Under the pieces are notes generated by a model, which saw only the letters and a list, made by a program, of their open reading frames with translations, was not told the origin of the DNA and did no database searches. From Bradyrhizobium genosp. SA-3 (GTDB lineage: Bacteria; Pseudomonadota; Alphaproteobacteria; Rhizobiales; Xanthobacteraceae): a stretch of 35,213 nt of DNA. Every line of letters starts with the position of its first letter. The first letter of the stretch is position 1. The DNA lies in the NCBI RefSeq assembly GCF_004212635.1, contig NZ_PSRT01000086.1, positions 1-35,213 on the forward strand, read 5' to 3'. Of the stretch, positions 1-8,766 are shown piece after piece. The translations under genes were made by a program, and so were the position numbers.

Positions 1-188
1 TAGCCTGACAAGTATCGCCGCTTGGTCTCATTGCTGTTCCGATCATCGTCGTCAGAGACCGGCATGCAGGTCCGGTAGCCGGGGAGGCCAGCCTGACGCC
101 TTCAGTCGAATTGCGATCCATGATCGACGTGGAGCAGCGACCGCGCGGTTATTTGGAAAGCCACTCCTGAGAATGGGCGACCGATATC
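1..188. other. Left edge, no supportable gene
   Basis: A plus-strand frame is open from about position 9 to a TGA near 170 and would encode a hydrophobic stretch followed by a polar tail. That could be the end of a broken upstream membrane-protein gene. A TGA at 6-8 interrupts it and it has no start codon until 120, so I do not call it. Confidence 0.3.
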
Positions 189-641
189 ATGCCTTCAGGC
201 GATAGGATGTGGAAGGCAGTTGTTGCAGGGTTGTGCGGAAGCATCACGCATTCGCTGCTGATGTATTTCAAATCTTGGGCTGAACTGCTTCCGTCATTCC
301 AGCCCTACGAAAGTCTCCAGACGACACTGAGCCATGTAACGGGCACTGCAATCCATCCGGTGGTGCCTTGGTTACTTTCATTCCTGAATGGCTCAACCTT
401 CGTCAGTTTCATCTTTGGACATCTTTATCGATGGCTGCCAGGCAATGTCGGTGCGATCAAAGGAATGATATACGGTGTGCTCGGATGGGCGATTATGGGA
501 CTGGTGTTCTTTCCTATGATCGGCCTTCGGTTATTCGCACTCCAGGTTGGACTTGGCATTTCACCCGCACTGTTCTCGCTGGCAATGCTCCTAACCTACA
601 GCGTAACACTGGGCATGGTTTACGGCGCACTCAATTCCTGA
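189..641 (+). CDS. Small multi-pass membrane protein, unknown function
   Basis: This 150-residue protein is mostly hydrophobic. About four membrane segments can be seen, roughly residues 8-26, 58-78, 86-110 and 118-148, with a short polar loop at 28-50, so it should sit in the inner membrane. I recognise no catalytic motif or family with certainty; it resembles the small DUF-type membrane proteins common in Bradyrhizobium. An alternative ATG six codons downstream (207) is preceded by an AGG-like purine stretch and would give 144 residues. It stands alone in a loosely packed region. Identity as a gene is fairly likely from the coherent membrane pattern; function is unknown. Confidence 0.7.
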   Translation: MPSGDRMWKAVVAGLCGSITHSLLMYFKSWAELLPSFQPYESLQTTLSHVTGTAIHPVVPWLLSFLNGSTFVSFIFGHLYRWLPGNVGAIKGMIYGVLGWAIMGLVFFPMIGLRLFALQVGLGISPALFSLAMLLTYSVTLGMVYGALNS

Positions 642-892
642 CTTGTTTGAATGTGAGCAGCGCACTCCGTTTGGGGTCACAAGCGGCGGTCGAAGCGAGC
701 GCGGCCCCGCGTCCGCTCTACCGACAATAGCCGACATCACAACAGGATCAGCGTGGTTCGGCTAAGGGCCAACACGCGACATTCGCAAAATAAAAGAGGC
801 GGCCAACTGAAGCGGCCTTAGTATAGCTCCCAATTCCTTCGGCTCGGCGCCCTTTTGTGAGCGCCGGGCGTCAATCTTCTAGTCCGGTACTG

Positions 893-1159
893 TTAATCGC
901 AACGGCGGACCCTGCGGACCGAACCGTCGTCGCGCTCGATCGTGACGGTGCGGCATCCACCGCGATATCCGCGATCATATCCGTAAGCGCGATAAGCGGG
1001 TCGATCGTACTCTCGGTAGTAACGCCGCTCCGGGCCCACTCTCACGCCGCCGAGCGGAGTTTCAACGGCAACTTGAGCTGACGCGGGCGCAATGGAGATC
1101 GGCGTGGCGATAGCGAAACCAGCAACCGCCAGTACACCGGCCAATAACAGAGTTCTCAT
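893..1159 (-). CDS. Small exported Arg/Tyr-rich protein
   Basis: This is an 88-residue protein. The first ~28 residues form a clear signal peptide (MRTLLLAGVLAVAGFAIA, Ala-Ser-Ala-Gln cleavage region). The mature part is rich in Arg, Tyr and Gly and ends in a conserved-looking tail with two cysteines (CRTVTIERDDGSVRRVRRCD) that could form one disulfide. I chose the ATG at 1159 because a perfect AGGAGG (plus-strand CCTCCT, 1167-1172) lies 7 bases upstream; the frame is open further upstream but without signals. Proteins of this type are common, uncharacterised periplasmic proteins in Bradyrhizobium. Function unknown. Confidence 0.82.
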   Translation of the reverse strand: MRTLLLAGVLAVAGFAIATPISIAPASAQVAVETPLGGVRVGPERRYYREYDRPAYRAYGYDRGYRGGCRTVTIERDDGSVRRVRRCD

Positions 1160-1624
1160 ACGAGTTCCTCCTGAGTTATTGCAGTTGCTTTCCAACATCC
1201 CAGGTAGGGCAAGGTTCCTGCACGACATTCATCCAAACGGCGGGCGGCTCATACTTAGGTCGCCCGCCTCGGATGGAATACGGACAGCGCTGGCCCGCCG
1301 CGCATATTCCTGAACCAAACAAATACCGACCGGAATGTCTGTTGAGGTCAGCCTCCGAAGAACTCGCTTTCAGCACAACGAGCCAGCTTCACTTCAATCA
1401 GCTGACATCAAGGCGGAGTTTGCTGAGGTCTGCGTCGAGCCAAAGCGGCGGTGCATTTCTGCGGCTACACAAGAGGACGAAGGTCCGGTGCCCGTGCGGG
1501 AATGCCGGCTGAACAATTCGCCGCGGTCGGCAAACTGCATTGGCAGAAATCGCGCACATCCTCGGATTTTCGCACACCGGCTCCCAGACGATCTGCAGTA
1601 AGTCAGGTCGAATAGGAACAATTG
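1160..1624. other. Gap without a convincing gene; contains one hairpin
   Basis: Several short frames are open on both strands but none has a ribosome site or a recognisable product. The only structure I see is a perfect 8-bp inverted repeat, GGCGGGCG at 1239-1246 and CGCCCGCC at 1261-1268, with a 14-base loop that can add weaker pairs. No T-run follows on either strand, so it is not a standard terminator. Confidence 0.4.
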
Positions 1625-1738
1625 ATGAACTCCACCGTTCGTAGCGCACCGGAGGATGAACGTTCCAGGTCAGCCAAGAAGGCTGCTCAAACTCGCAAAC
1701 GCCGCGCGGCGTTAAGGAGGCACAATGTCGACATGTGA
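1625..1738 (+). CDS. Possible small basic protein or leader ORF
   Basis: A 37-codon frame starts at ATG 1625 behind a weak purine stretch (AGGAAC) and ends in a TGA at 1736-1738, 11 bases inside the next gene, in a different frame. Its product is Lys/Arg-rich, with a core resembling the basic tails of small rhizobial proteins (KKAAQTRKRRAALRR). The overlap places the ribosome site of the downstream Cys-rich gene inside this frame, so its translation could open or block that site. It may be a real micro-protein, a leader peptide, or chance; evidence is thin. Confidence 0.35.
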   Translation: MNSTVRSAPEDERSRSAKKAAQTRKRRAALRRHNVDM

Positions 1739-1958
1739 AACCTGCGGCAATGACTATGACAAGTCTTTTCAGGTGGTGATGAACGGCCAGGCGCACACGT
1801 TCGACAGCTTCGAGTGCGCAATTCATGCCTTGGCGCCAACGTGCAAGCATTGCGGAACGCGCATCGTGGGACACGGCCTGGAAAAGAGCGGCACCTACTA
1901 TTGCTGCGACCACTGCGCCCAGAAGGAAGGCGTGACCGACCTCCGCGATCGTGTGTAA
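1725..1958 (+). CDS. Small Cys-rich zinc-finger/metallothionein-like protein
   Basis: This 77-residue protein has cysteines in CxxC pairs: CETC at 4-7, a Cys after FDSFE near 31, CKHC near 40-43, then YCCDHC near 59-63. The arrangement suggests one or two zinc-binding treble-clef or ribbon units, similar to small metallothionein-like proteins common in rhizobia. A His in NGQAHTFDSF and in the HGLE segment may also bind metal. The start is firm because TAAGGAGG (1713-1720) lies 4 bases before the ATG. It has no signal peptide, so it should be cytoplasmic. A role in metal buffering or redox sensing is inference. Confidence 0.82.
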   Translation: MSTCETCGNDYDKSFQVVMNGQAHTFDSFECAIHALAPTCKHCGTRIVGHGLEKSGTYYCCDHCAQKEGVTDLRDRV

Positions 1959-2076
1959 GACCAGGAATAGACTCGGCGGCGTTGCACGCACCTTCCTCAG
2001 GTTTGGCGCCTGCTCGGGAGCCTGCGGTCTCCGCTGGCCATGCCTTGCTTGAGACGATCTCAGTACGAGTTGCGCC

Positions 2077-3018
2077 ATGGCGACCGCTAATAATCGCCTT
2101 GTTACGGTGTTCGGTGGAACGGGGTTTCTCGGCCGCCGCGTTGTTCAACATTTGCTCCGGGCGCCTGAGTCTTTCGTTCGGATTGCATCAAGACATCCCG
2201 AACGAGGCAGACAGCTTTTTGGTCACGACGACCCACGCCTCCAATCTGTGAACGTCGATCTACGCGACGAGGGTTCGATAGCCGCTGCTGTTGATGGCGC
2301 TTACGGCGCCATCAACACGGTCAGCCTCTATATTGAACACGGACAGGAGACTTTTCATTCCGTGCATGTGGAATCAGCCCGGCGATTGGCGGCCAGGGCA
2401 CATCGAGCTGGCGTTAAGCGGCTCATCCACGTTTCCGGAATCGGCTCTGATGCCACTTCGCCGTCCCTCTATATTCGCAAGCGTGGCGAAGGCGAACTCG
2501 CGGTCCGCGCGGTATTTCCTGAGGCTACACTGGTTCGCCCGGCGGTGATGTTCGGCCCGGATGACGCGTTTCTCACCATCATCCTCAAGCTGCTCCGCCG
2601 ATATCCGATCTATCCGATGTTCGGCCGCGGATCGACGAGATTGCAGCCGGCCTATGTTGACGATGTGGCCGACGCGATCACAAGAGCGCTTCTGAGCACC
2701 GAAACGAACGCAATCACGTATGAATGCGCTGGTCCCCGCATCTACACATACGAAGAGCTTCTCAGAACCGTCGCGCGCGCAGCCGGCCGCAGGCCCATGC
2801 TCATTCCAGTACCGTTTGCTGCTTGGCATGTAGCGGGATGGATTTCGGAGCTGCTTCCAAGGCCCCCCATCACACGGAATCAGGTGGAGTTGATGCAGAT
2901 CGACAACATAGCGGCGGTGGGAATGCCAGGATTTTCCGAGCTTGGAATCCCGCCGCAATCAGTCGAAGAAGTTGTGCCGGCCATGTTGCGGAACGGTATT
3001 GGTCGAACCGGCTCTTAA
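2077..3018 (+). CDS. NDUFA9-like atypical SDR, NAD(P)-binding protein
   Basis: This 313-residue protein begins with a Rossmann nucleotide-binding turn, VFGGTGFLGRRV, giving the GxxGxxG pattern at residues 13, 16 and 19. The further pattern (SVNVDLRD, VSGIGSD near residue 125, then RPAVMFGPDD near 155) is that of the atypical SDR group related to the complex I subunit NDUFA9. Members bind NAD(P)H; many have no known reaction. It has no signal peptide, although the C-terminal half has a hydrophobic stretch (PFAAWHVAGWISELLP). It reads in the same direction as the following methyltransferase-esterase gene with a 136-base gap. The family call is confident, the substrate unknown. Confidence 0.88.
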   Translation: MATANNRLVTVFGGTGFLGRRVVQHLLRAPESFVRIASRHPERGRQLFGHDDPRLQSVNVDLRDEGSIAAAVDGAYGAINTVSLYIEHGQETFHSVHVESARRLAARAHRAGVKRLIHVSGIGSDATSPSLYIRKRGEGELAVRAVFPEATLVRPAVMFGPDDAFLTIILKLLRRYPIYPMFGRGSTRLQPAYVDDVADAITRALLSTETNAITYECAGPRIYTYEELLRTVARAAGRRPMLIPVPFAAWHVAGWISELLPRPPITRNQVELMQIDNIAAVGMPGFSELGIPPQSVEEVVPAMLRNGIGRTGS

Positions 3019-3154
3019 ACGCGGGCGGTCGGTACGAATTCGTGGGGGGGAACCGGCGGTCCCGCCGTGCGGGATGCGGTCCGGCCATAAAGGAGGAACT
3101 GGTTTCGTCCGTCCTGATTGGCTTATGCGGCGGCATTTTCGATGGACGGGTCGC

Positions 3155-5149
3155 ATGAGCGATTTTTCAGATCTTCGCGACCGCATGGTCGACGTTCAAC
3201 TCGCGCGCCGTGGCATCCGTGATCCTCGCGTGTTGGACGCTATGCGACAGGTTCCGCGGGAGCGGTTCGTGGAATCCGGCTTTGAGGAATTTGCCTACGA
3301 GGACGGCGCACTGCCGATCGCAAACAACCAGACCATCTCGCAGCCCTACATTGTCGCGCTGATGACCGAGGCGGCCGAACTGAAGCCGATGGACAAGGTG
3401 CTCGAGGTCGGTACCGGCTCAGGCTATGCTGCCGCAATTGCCTCTCGGCTTGCCAAAACGGTTCATACGATCGAGCGACATGGCGCCCTGGCCAGAATCG
3501 CAGCGCAGCGGCTGATTGCGCTCGGATATGCGAATTGCATTGTCCATACCGGCGACGGCACCCGCGGCCTGGCCGATGAGGCGCCATTCGACGCGATCCT
3601 GGTCGCCGCCGGCGGTCCCTCGGTGCCTGACGCGCTTAAGCGCCAGTTGGCCGTCGGCGGCCGCCTCGTCATTCCCGTCGGCAATTTCGCGGACGAACAA
3701 TCGCTGCTCCGGATTACGCGCCGGAGCCAGACTGATTACGATGAAGAGACCTTCGGGGCCGTCCGCTTCGTGCCGCTGATCGGCGAGCAAGGATGGGCCG
3801 AGGATGGCACGCGCTCGGCCAGCAATCACGTCCCCGGTCACACGCGGTTGCGATCGCTGACAGACATGATCCGTGCTACTGTCGAACCGTTGCCTGCCTT
3901 CGGCGATCCTGCATTCGGTGTGCCGTTCGATCGCTTCGGACAGTCGCGCATCGTCTTGCTGGGCGAAGCCAGTCACGGTACGTCGGAGTTCTACCAGGCG
4001 CGCGCAGCGATTACCCGCCGGCTGATTGAAGAACACGGATTTACGATCGTCGCCGTGGAAGCGGATTGGCCCGACGCCGCAGCGATCGACCGTTACGTTC
4101 GCGGTCGAACGCAGCGCGGAGCGTTAAACCAGACCCCGTTCGAACGCTTTCCGACCTGGATGTGGCGAAATACGGATGTGGCTTCCTTCGTTGACTGGAT
4201 GCGCAGTCGCAATGAACGAATGCCGGCAACCGATCGAGCCGGGTTCTTCGGGCTCGACATTTACAACATGCGCGACTCGATCGCGGCCGTTCTCACTTAC
4301 CTCGATAGGATCGATCCTCAATCGGCAGCGGTGGCGCGCGAACGCTACGGCTGCCTGACGCCGTGGCAGCGCGAGCCTTCGACTTATGGCCGCGCCGTCC
4401 TGACCGAGCGCTACCGGAAATGCGAGGCGGAGGTGGTTCGGCAGTGCCAGGATATTCTGAAGAAGCAGCTCGACTATGCGGCGGACGATCCAGACAGCTT
4501 CCTGGATGCCGCGCAGAACGCCCGGTTGATCGCGTCAGCGGAGCGCTACTACCGCATTATGTATTACGGCGGCGCGGAGTCCTGGAATTTACGGGATACG
4601 CATATGTTCGAGACGTTAAGCCATATCCTTGACGCACATGGCCCCCAATCCAAGGCCGTGGTCTGGGCGCACAATTCCCATATCGGAAATGCGCGTTTCA
4701 CCAGCATGGGCGCGGTCCGTAACGAGCTCAACATTGGTCAGCTCTGTCGGGAGAAATTCGGTGAAGCGGCGTCGCTGATCGGATTAAGCACACATAGCGG
4801 CACGGTGGCAGCCGCCTCGGATTGGGACGCCGAGATGGAAGTGATGCAGGTTCGGCCGTCCCGACCAGACAGCTATGAGCGGCTGTTTCACGATGCCGGT
4901 GCGACGCGCGGCCTGATCGAATTCGGCCGCGAGGAGGCTCTTCGCCGTCGCTTGCTCGAACCGCGCCTGGAACGCTTCATCGGCGTGATCTACCGACCGG
5001 ACACCGAACTGCAAAGCCATTATGCCGAGGCCTCTCTGCCTCAACAGTTCAACGCGTTGGTGTGGTTTGACGAGACACATGCAGTGACACATTTGGGCCC
5101 CGAGCATCGTCGCGGCGCCGTCCCAGACACCTATCCGTTCGGACTCTGA
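3155..5149 (+). CDS. Protein-L-isoaspartate methyltransferase fused to erythromycin esterase-like domain
   Basis: This 664-residue protein joins two enzymes. Residues 1-215 are a protein-L-isoaspartate O-methyltransferase (Pcm), which repairs aged Asp/Asn sites with S-adenosylmethionine: NNQTISQPY at 57-65, SAM-binding VLEVGTGSGYA at 82-92, VGGRLVIPVG at 167-176. Residues 235-664 are an erythromycin-esterase family domain with the expected catalytic residues: GEASHGT at 270-276 (Glu271, His274), Glu302 in VAVEADWPD, and WAHNSHIG at 504-511 (His506, His509). I chose ATG 3155 because Pcm proteins start just like this; the frame is open upstream but those residues look non-coding. The ribosome site is weak, while an AAAGGAGG near 3089 lies too far away. 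The esterase half need not act on erythromycin. Confidence 0.92.
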   Translation: MSDFSDLRDRMVDVQLARRGIRDPRVLDAMRQVPRERFVESGFEEFAYEDGALPIANNQTISQPYIVALMTEAAELKPMDKVLEVGTGSGYAAAIASRLAKTVHTIERHGALARIAAQRLIALGYANCIVHTGDGTRGLADEAPFDAILVAAGGPSVPDALKRQLAVGGRLVIPVGNFADEQSLLRITRRSQTDYDEETFGAVRFVPLIGEQGWAEDGTRSASNHVPGHTRLRSLTDMIRATVEPLPAFGDPAFGVPFDRFGQSRIVLLGEASHGTSEFYQARAAITRRLIEEHGFTIVAVEADWPDAAAIDRYVRGRTQRGALNQTPFERFPTWMWRNTDVASFVDWMRSRNERMPATDRAGFFGLDIYNMRDSIAAVLTYLDRIDPQSAAVARERYGCLTPWQREPSTYGRAVLTERYRKCEAEVVRQCQDILKKQLDYAADDPDSFLDAAQNARLIASAERYYRIMYYGGAESWNLRDTHMFETLSHILDAHGPQSKAVVWAHNSHIGNARFTSMGAVRNELNIGQLCREKFGEAASLIGLSTHSGTVAAASDWDAEMEVMQVRPSRPDSYERLFHDAGATRGLIEFGREEALRRRLLEPRLERFIGVIYRPDTELQSHYAEASLPQQFNALVWFDETHAVTHLGPEHRRGAVPDTYPFGL

Positions 5150-5393
5150 TTGCAGCGTGACCAGGCCAAGAACGTTAGGTGACAGTGTACTCTGATCGTC
5201 GGCAGGATCGCGCGGACGGCCTTGGCAATAAACACCGCGACGAATAATCTAGCCGCGCTCAAATCGCGAACCGGCTGCAACGACCCGCGAGTTAGGTTGC
5301 GGCCGGCTTCGAAAACGCGATATCCGTTCTAGGACCTCTATCGTTGGCATTCCCTCCTTCAGTCGGTCCAAGGGGCTTTCCGAGGTCGCACGC
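5150..5393. other. Intergenic gap, nothing recognised
   Basis: No open frame with a ribosome site and no hairpin followed by T-run is visible. The last 15 bases contain GAGGT, which probably serves the binding-protein gene that follows. Confidence 0.4.
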
Positions 5394-6362
5394 ATGAAAC
5401 GGCGCGAATTCATTACGGCCTTTGGTGCTGCGGCAATGACTTTGCCATTGCCCGCTCAGGCACAGAAATTGGCAATGCCGGTGATCGGCTCTCTCAACCG
5501 CCCGAGCCCCGGGTCGGAGACGTTCGGCGAGGCGTTTCGCCGCGGCCTCAAGCAAATGGGATTTGTTGAAGGCCAGAACGTTTCCATCGCGGGGCGTTGG
5601 CCCAGCGCCAATGAAGAACTGCGAGACGCCGCAGCCGATTTGGTTCGTAAGCGCGTCGCTCTGATCTTTACCGCCGATAATGGCGGGGCATTGGCTGCCA
5701 AAGCGACGACCTCACAAATCCCTATCGTGTTCGTGGTGGGTCTCGATCCAGTCGCTATGGGCCTTGCTGCTTCCATCAATCGCCCGGCCGGCAATGCCAC
5801 TGGGGTTGCGTTCCAGGTGAGCGCGCTGGAACCGAAGCGGTTCGAATTGCTGCGCGCTCTATTACCCCACGCGTCTTTGGTGGGGGTGCTGGTCAACCCG
5901 GACAATCCAAATGCGGATGTAACAGGCCTGCGATCAGCCGCATCTTCCTCGGGGCTGCAACTGCTCATTCTGGAGGCGCGAAACCTCGCCGATCTCGAAA
6001 AGGCGTTTGCGACATCGGTCGAACGTCGAACAAACGCGCTGCTTGTAACCTCCGACCGCCTCTTCAATCTTGAACGTCGTCGTGTCGTTGACTTAGCAGC
6101 GCGTAGCGCCATTCCCACAATGTATCCTTGGCGCGATTTTGCTGACGCCGGCGGCTTGATGAGCTACGGCAACAGTCTGACCGACGCCTTTCGGCAAGGC
6201 GGTATCTATGTCGGCCGCATTCTGAAGGGCGACAAGCCGGCCGACCTGCCGATTTGGCAGCCCACGAGATTTGAGTTCGTGATCAACCTCAATGTCGCAA
6301 AAACGCTGGACCTCGAAATCCCGCCCGGTCTGCTGGCGTTTGCGGACGAGGTGATCGAATAA
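5394..6362 (+). CDS. Orphan ABC transporter substrate-binding protein (PF04392 type)
   Basis: This 322-residue protein starts with a Tat-like or long Sec signal, MKRREFITAFGAAAM, with cleavage after ...PAQAQ near residue 24. The rest follows the 'ABC_sub_bind' family expanded in Bradyrhizobium: IGSLNRPSPGS, FRRGLKQMGFVEGQNV near 45-60, VALIFTADNGGALAAKAATSQ-like segment near 88-105, IPIVFVVGLDPVAMGL, MYPWRDFADAGGLMSYG near 245 and the FEFVINLNVAKTLDLEIP ending. Such proteins are periplasmic and often lack neighbouring permease genes, as here. The ligand is unknown. A purine stretch GAGGT lies 7-8 bases before the ATG. A palindromic repeat begins about 55 bases after the stop and may end transcription. 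Confidence 0.9.
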   Translation: MKRREFITAFGAAAMTLPLPAQAQKLAMPVIGSLNRPSPGSETFGEAFRRGLKQMGFVEGQNVSIAGRWPSANEELRDAAADLVRKRVALIFTADNGGALAAKATTSQIPIVFVVGLDPVAMGLAASINRPAGNATGVAFQVSALEPKRFELLRALLPHASLVGVLVNPDNPNADVTGLRSAASSSGLQLLILEARNLADLEKAFATSVERRTNALLVTSDRLFNLERRRVVDLAARSAIPTMYPWRDFADAGGLMSYGNSLTDAFRQGGIYVGRILKGDKPADLPIWQPTRFEFVINLNVAKTLDLEIPPGLLAFADEVIE

Positions 6363-6415
6363 GATTAACGTCCGCTTGGGCCATACCGGACGACGCATGA
6401 ACGAGCCGCAAAGAG

Positions 6416-6512
6416 GGTTGGGGAGAGGGTGTCTCCGCAACGGGACAATCCCCCAGAGAAGAGAGCCCTCACCCGCGCCTCCGGCGCGACCTCTCCCGCA
6501 AGCGGGAGAGGT
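6416..6512 (+). repeat. Palindromic repeat, family D copy 1
   Basis: The segment contains GGTTGGGGAGAGGGTG, then CGGGACAATCCCC, then a GCGCC/GGCGC hairpin and an 11-bp perfect hairpin with a 2-base loop (6489-6499 with 6502-6512, core CTCTCCCGC). The first half matches the reverse complement of 21270-21317, so this is a dispersed element. It lies between the ends of two converging genes and could act as a bidirectional terminator. Confidence 0.8.
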
Positions 6513-6558
6513 TAGCGGAGAGAGCAGCGCGTCCCTTACATTCCAAAGAAGCGAGCGT

Positions 6559-8766
6559 TCACGCCACCAGCGCAGCGTCTTCGTCGGCCGCATCAATGCC
6601 GCGCTGTGCGGCGAGGAGGCTGATGATCTCCGCGTTGGGCCTTGCCTTGCTGAACAAAAAGCCCTGGCCCTCGTCGCAGCCCTCGGTGCGCAAGCAGCTG
6701 AGCTCGGCTTCGGTCTCGACGCCTTCGGCAGTGATGGTGACCCCGAGGCCCTTGCCGAGGCTGACGATGGAGCGGATGATCGCCTGGGCTTCGCGGTTGG
6801 AGCCTAAATCGCGCACGAAGGACTGATCGATCTTGATCTTGTCGAACGGGAAGCTGCGCAAATAGCTGAGGCTGGAATAGCCGGTACCGAAATCGTCCAT
6901 CGAGATGCGCACCCCTAACGCGCGCAGCGCATGCAAGATCGCCAGCACCTGCGCGCTCTTCTCCAGGAGCAGCGTCTCGGTGATCTCGAGCTCGAGCCGC
7001 CGCGGCGGCAGGCCGGAATGTTTCAGCGCATCCGTTACCATCGACAGCAGATTGCCGCTGCGGAATTGCAGCGGCGAGAGGTTGACGGCGACGCGAACGT
7101 CGTCCGGCCAGGCCGCCGCATCCAGGCACGCGCGGCGCAGCATCAGGCCGCCGAGCGGGTTGATGAGGCCGGTGTCCTCGGCAACCGGAATGAACTCGGC
7201 CGGCGAGACCATGCCGCGCTCGGCATGCGGCCAGCGCACCAGCGCCTCGAACCCGGTGATGCGGCCGCTCTGGAGGTCGATCAGCGGCTGGTAATAGGGG
7301 CGCAGCACGTCATTCTGGATCGCGTCGCGCAGCTCGACCTCGATCTTGCGCCGGCTCTGCGCTTTTGCATCCAGCGCCGCCTCGAAGAAGGCGAAGGTGC
7401 CGCGCGAATCGGCCTTGGCACGCGACAGCGCCATGTCGGCGCTCTTGAGCAGCTTTTCGGACTCATCGCCGTCGCCGGGTGCCATGGCGATGCCGATGGA
7501 GGCGCCGATCACCACGGAATGGCCGTCGAGCAGATAGGGATCGGCGATGGCCTCGAGCAGGCGTTTTGCCAGCATCACCGCGTCCTCGGGACGTGCCAGG
7601 CCGCTTTGGACAATGGCGAACTCGTCCGAGTTCAACCGCGCCAGCGCGTCCTCCTCGCGCAAGGTAGAGCGCAGCCGCTTGGCGACGCCGCGGAGCAGCT
7701 TGTCGCCGACCGCGTGCCCCAGCGTGTCGTTGACCGCCTTGAAGTTGTCCAGCCCCAGCATCAGCAGCGCGACCTTGTCGGTGCTGCGCCGCGTATGCAG
7801 CAGCATCTCGTCGACCTGCTGGCGCAACAAATTGCGGTTCGGCAGGCCGGTCAGCGCGTCGTGCTGGGCCATGAAGGCCAGACGAGCCTCGGCGCGCTTG
7901 CGCTCGGTGATATCCATCAGCGCGAGCAGCACCGCGGGCCGCTCGGCATAAGTCAGTTCGCGCGAGTAGATCGCAAGGTCGATCAGCGCACCGTCGGCCT
8001 TGACGTGCTTCCAGGTGCGCCCGGCCTGCTCCGCGCCGGTTGGATCGGTGGTCCAGGGCGGCTCGCTGTCGAAAGCCTGCAAGGAGCGGATCTTCAGCTT
8101 CTCGAACTCGGCGCGGCTATAGCCGTAATGCGCGATCGCGGCATCGTTGACGCCGAGGATGCGTTCATCGTCCAGCGCGCAGACGATCATGGGAACGGGA
8201 TTGCCGTCGAACAGCAGGCGGAACGAGGCCTCGCGCTGCTTTAATTCGGTGATGTCGACGCGCAGGCCGACGACGCCGCCGTCGTCGGTCAATCGCTCCT
8301 CGATCAGGATGACGCGGCCGTCGGCGAGCTTCTGCTCGTGGCGCGCGCCGGGCTGATAGAGCTTTTGCAGCCGCTGCGCGATCCACTCGTCTTCGTGGCC
8401 GACGGCCTCGGGATAATCGCCGCGGGCGACGCCGACGCGCAGCGTGTCCTCCAGGCGCGCGCCCTCGACGAACAGATCGGCGGTCTTGCTGTAGATCTCG
8501 GCGTATTTCTTGTTCCAGAGCACGTAGCGGCCGTCGGCATCGAGAAACACGATGCCCTGCGGCAGGATGTCGATGGCCTGGCGCAGGCGCTCATGGGATT
8601 TACGCGCTTCCGCGATCGCGGCTTCCGCCTCGGCGCGGCTGCGCAAGAGTTCATCGCGGTCGGCAGGCGGATGAGGCGTGCGCGCGAAGCGCGGCTGTCG
8701 GCCGGCTTGGGCAAGCACGTTGCGCTTTCGCTTTCCTGTCTTTCGAGACCCCAAACTCAACTTCAC
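6559..8766 (-). CDS. PAS-PAS-GGDEF-EAL cyclic-di-GMP protein with degenerate GGDEF
   Basis: This 735-residue protein has a basic N-terminus, a short coiled-coil-like stretch (40-65), two PAS domains (about 62-175 and 180-290), a GGDEF domain (about 300-460) and an EAL domain (about 472-720). No membrane segment is seen, so it is probably cytoplasmic. The GGDEF signature is NSDEF (379-383), which should abolish diguanylate cyclase activity, yet the inhibitory RxxD site (Arg370-Asp373) five residues upstream is kept. The EAL domain has its key residues: EALVRW (507), NLSPLQF, EITE, MDDFGTG, KIDQSF, EGVE. It therefore most likely hydrolyses cyclic-di-GMP under PAS control. The start is GTG at 8766; the ribosome site is weak (GGGACGA). 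Confidence 0.93.
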   Translation of the reverse strand: MKLSLGSRKTGKRKRNVLAQAGRQPRFARTPHPPADRDELLRSRAEAEAAIAEARKSHERLRQAIDILPQGIVFLDADGRYVLWNKKYAEIYSKTADLFVEGARLEDTLRVGVARGDYPEAVGHEDEWIAQRLQKLYQPGARHEQKLADGRVILIEERLTDDGGVVGLRVDITELKQREASFRLLFDGNPVPMIVCALDDERILGVNDAAIAHYGYSRAEFEKLKIRSLQAFDSEPPWTTDPTGAEQAGRTWKHVKADGALIDLAIYSRELTYAERPAVLLALMDITERKRAEARLAFMAQHDALTGLPNRNLLRQQVDEMLLHTRRSTDKVALLMLGLDNFKAVNDTLGHAVGDKLLRGVAKRLRSTLREEDALARLNSDEFAIVQSGLARPEDAVMLAKRLLEAIADPYLLDGHSVVIGASIGIAMAPGDGDESEKLLKSADMALSRAKADSRGTFAFFEAALDAKAQSRRKIEVELRDAIQNDVLRPYYQPLIDLQSGRITGFEALVRWPHAERGMVSPAEFIPVAEDTGLINPLGGLMLRRACLDAAAWPDDVRVAVNLSPLQFRSGNLLSMVTDALKHSGLPPRRLELEITETLLLEKSAQVLAILHALRALGVRISMDDFGTGYSSLSYLRSFPFDKIKIDQSFVRDLGSNREAQAIIRSIVSLGKGLGVTITAEGVETEAELSCLRTEGCDEGQGFLFSKARPNAEIISLLAAQRGIDAADEDAALVA

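Noticed and set aside
780..830. GCGGCC repeated on either side of AACTGAA, considered as a terminator
   Set aside because: The two copies are direct, not inverted, so they cannot form a stable stem.
1239..1268. 8-bp GC hairpin considered as a terminator
   Set aside because: No T-run follows on either strand and no gene ends close by.
6931..8244. Long plus-strand open frame opposite the GGDEF-EAL gene
   Set aside because: It is a GC-driven antisense shadow: no ribosome site, low-complexity His/Gln/Arg-rich product, and the minus strand has full conserved domains.
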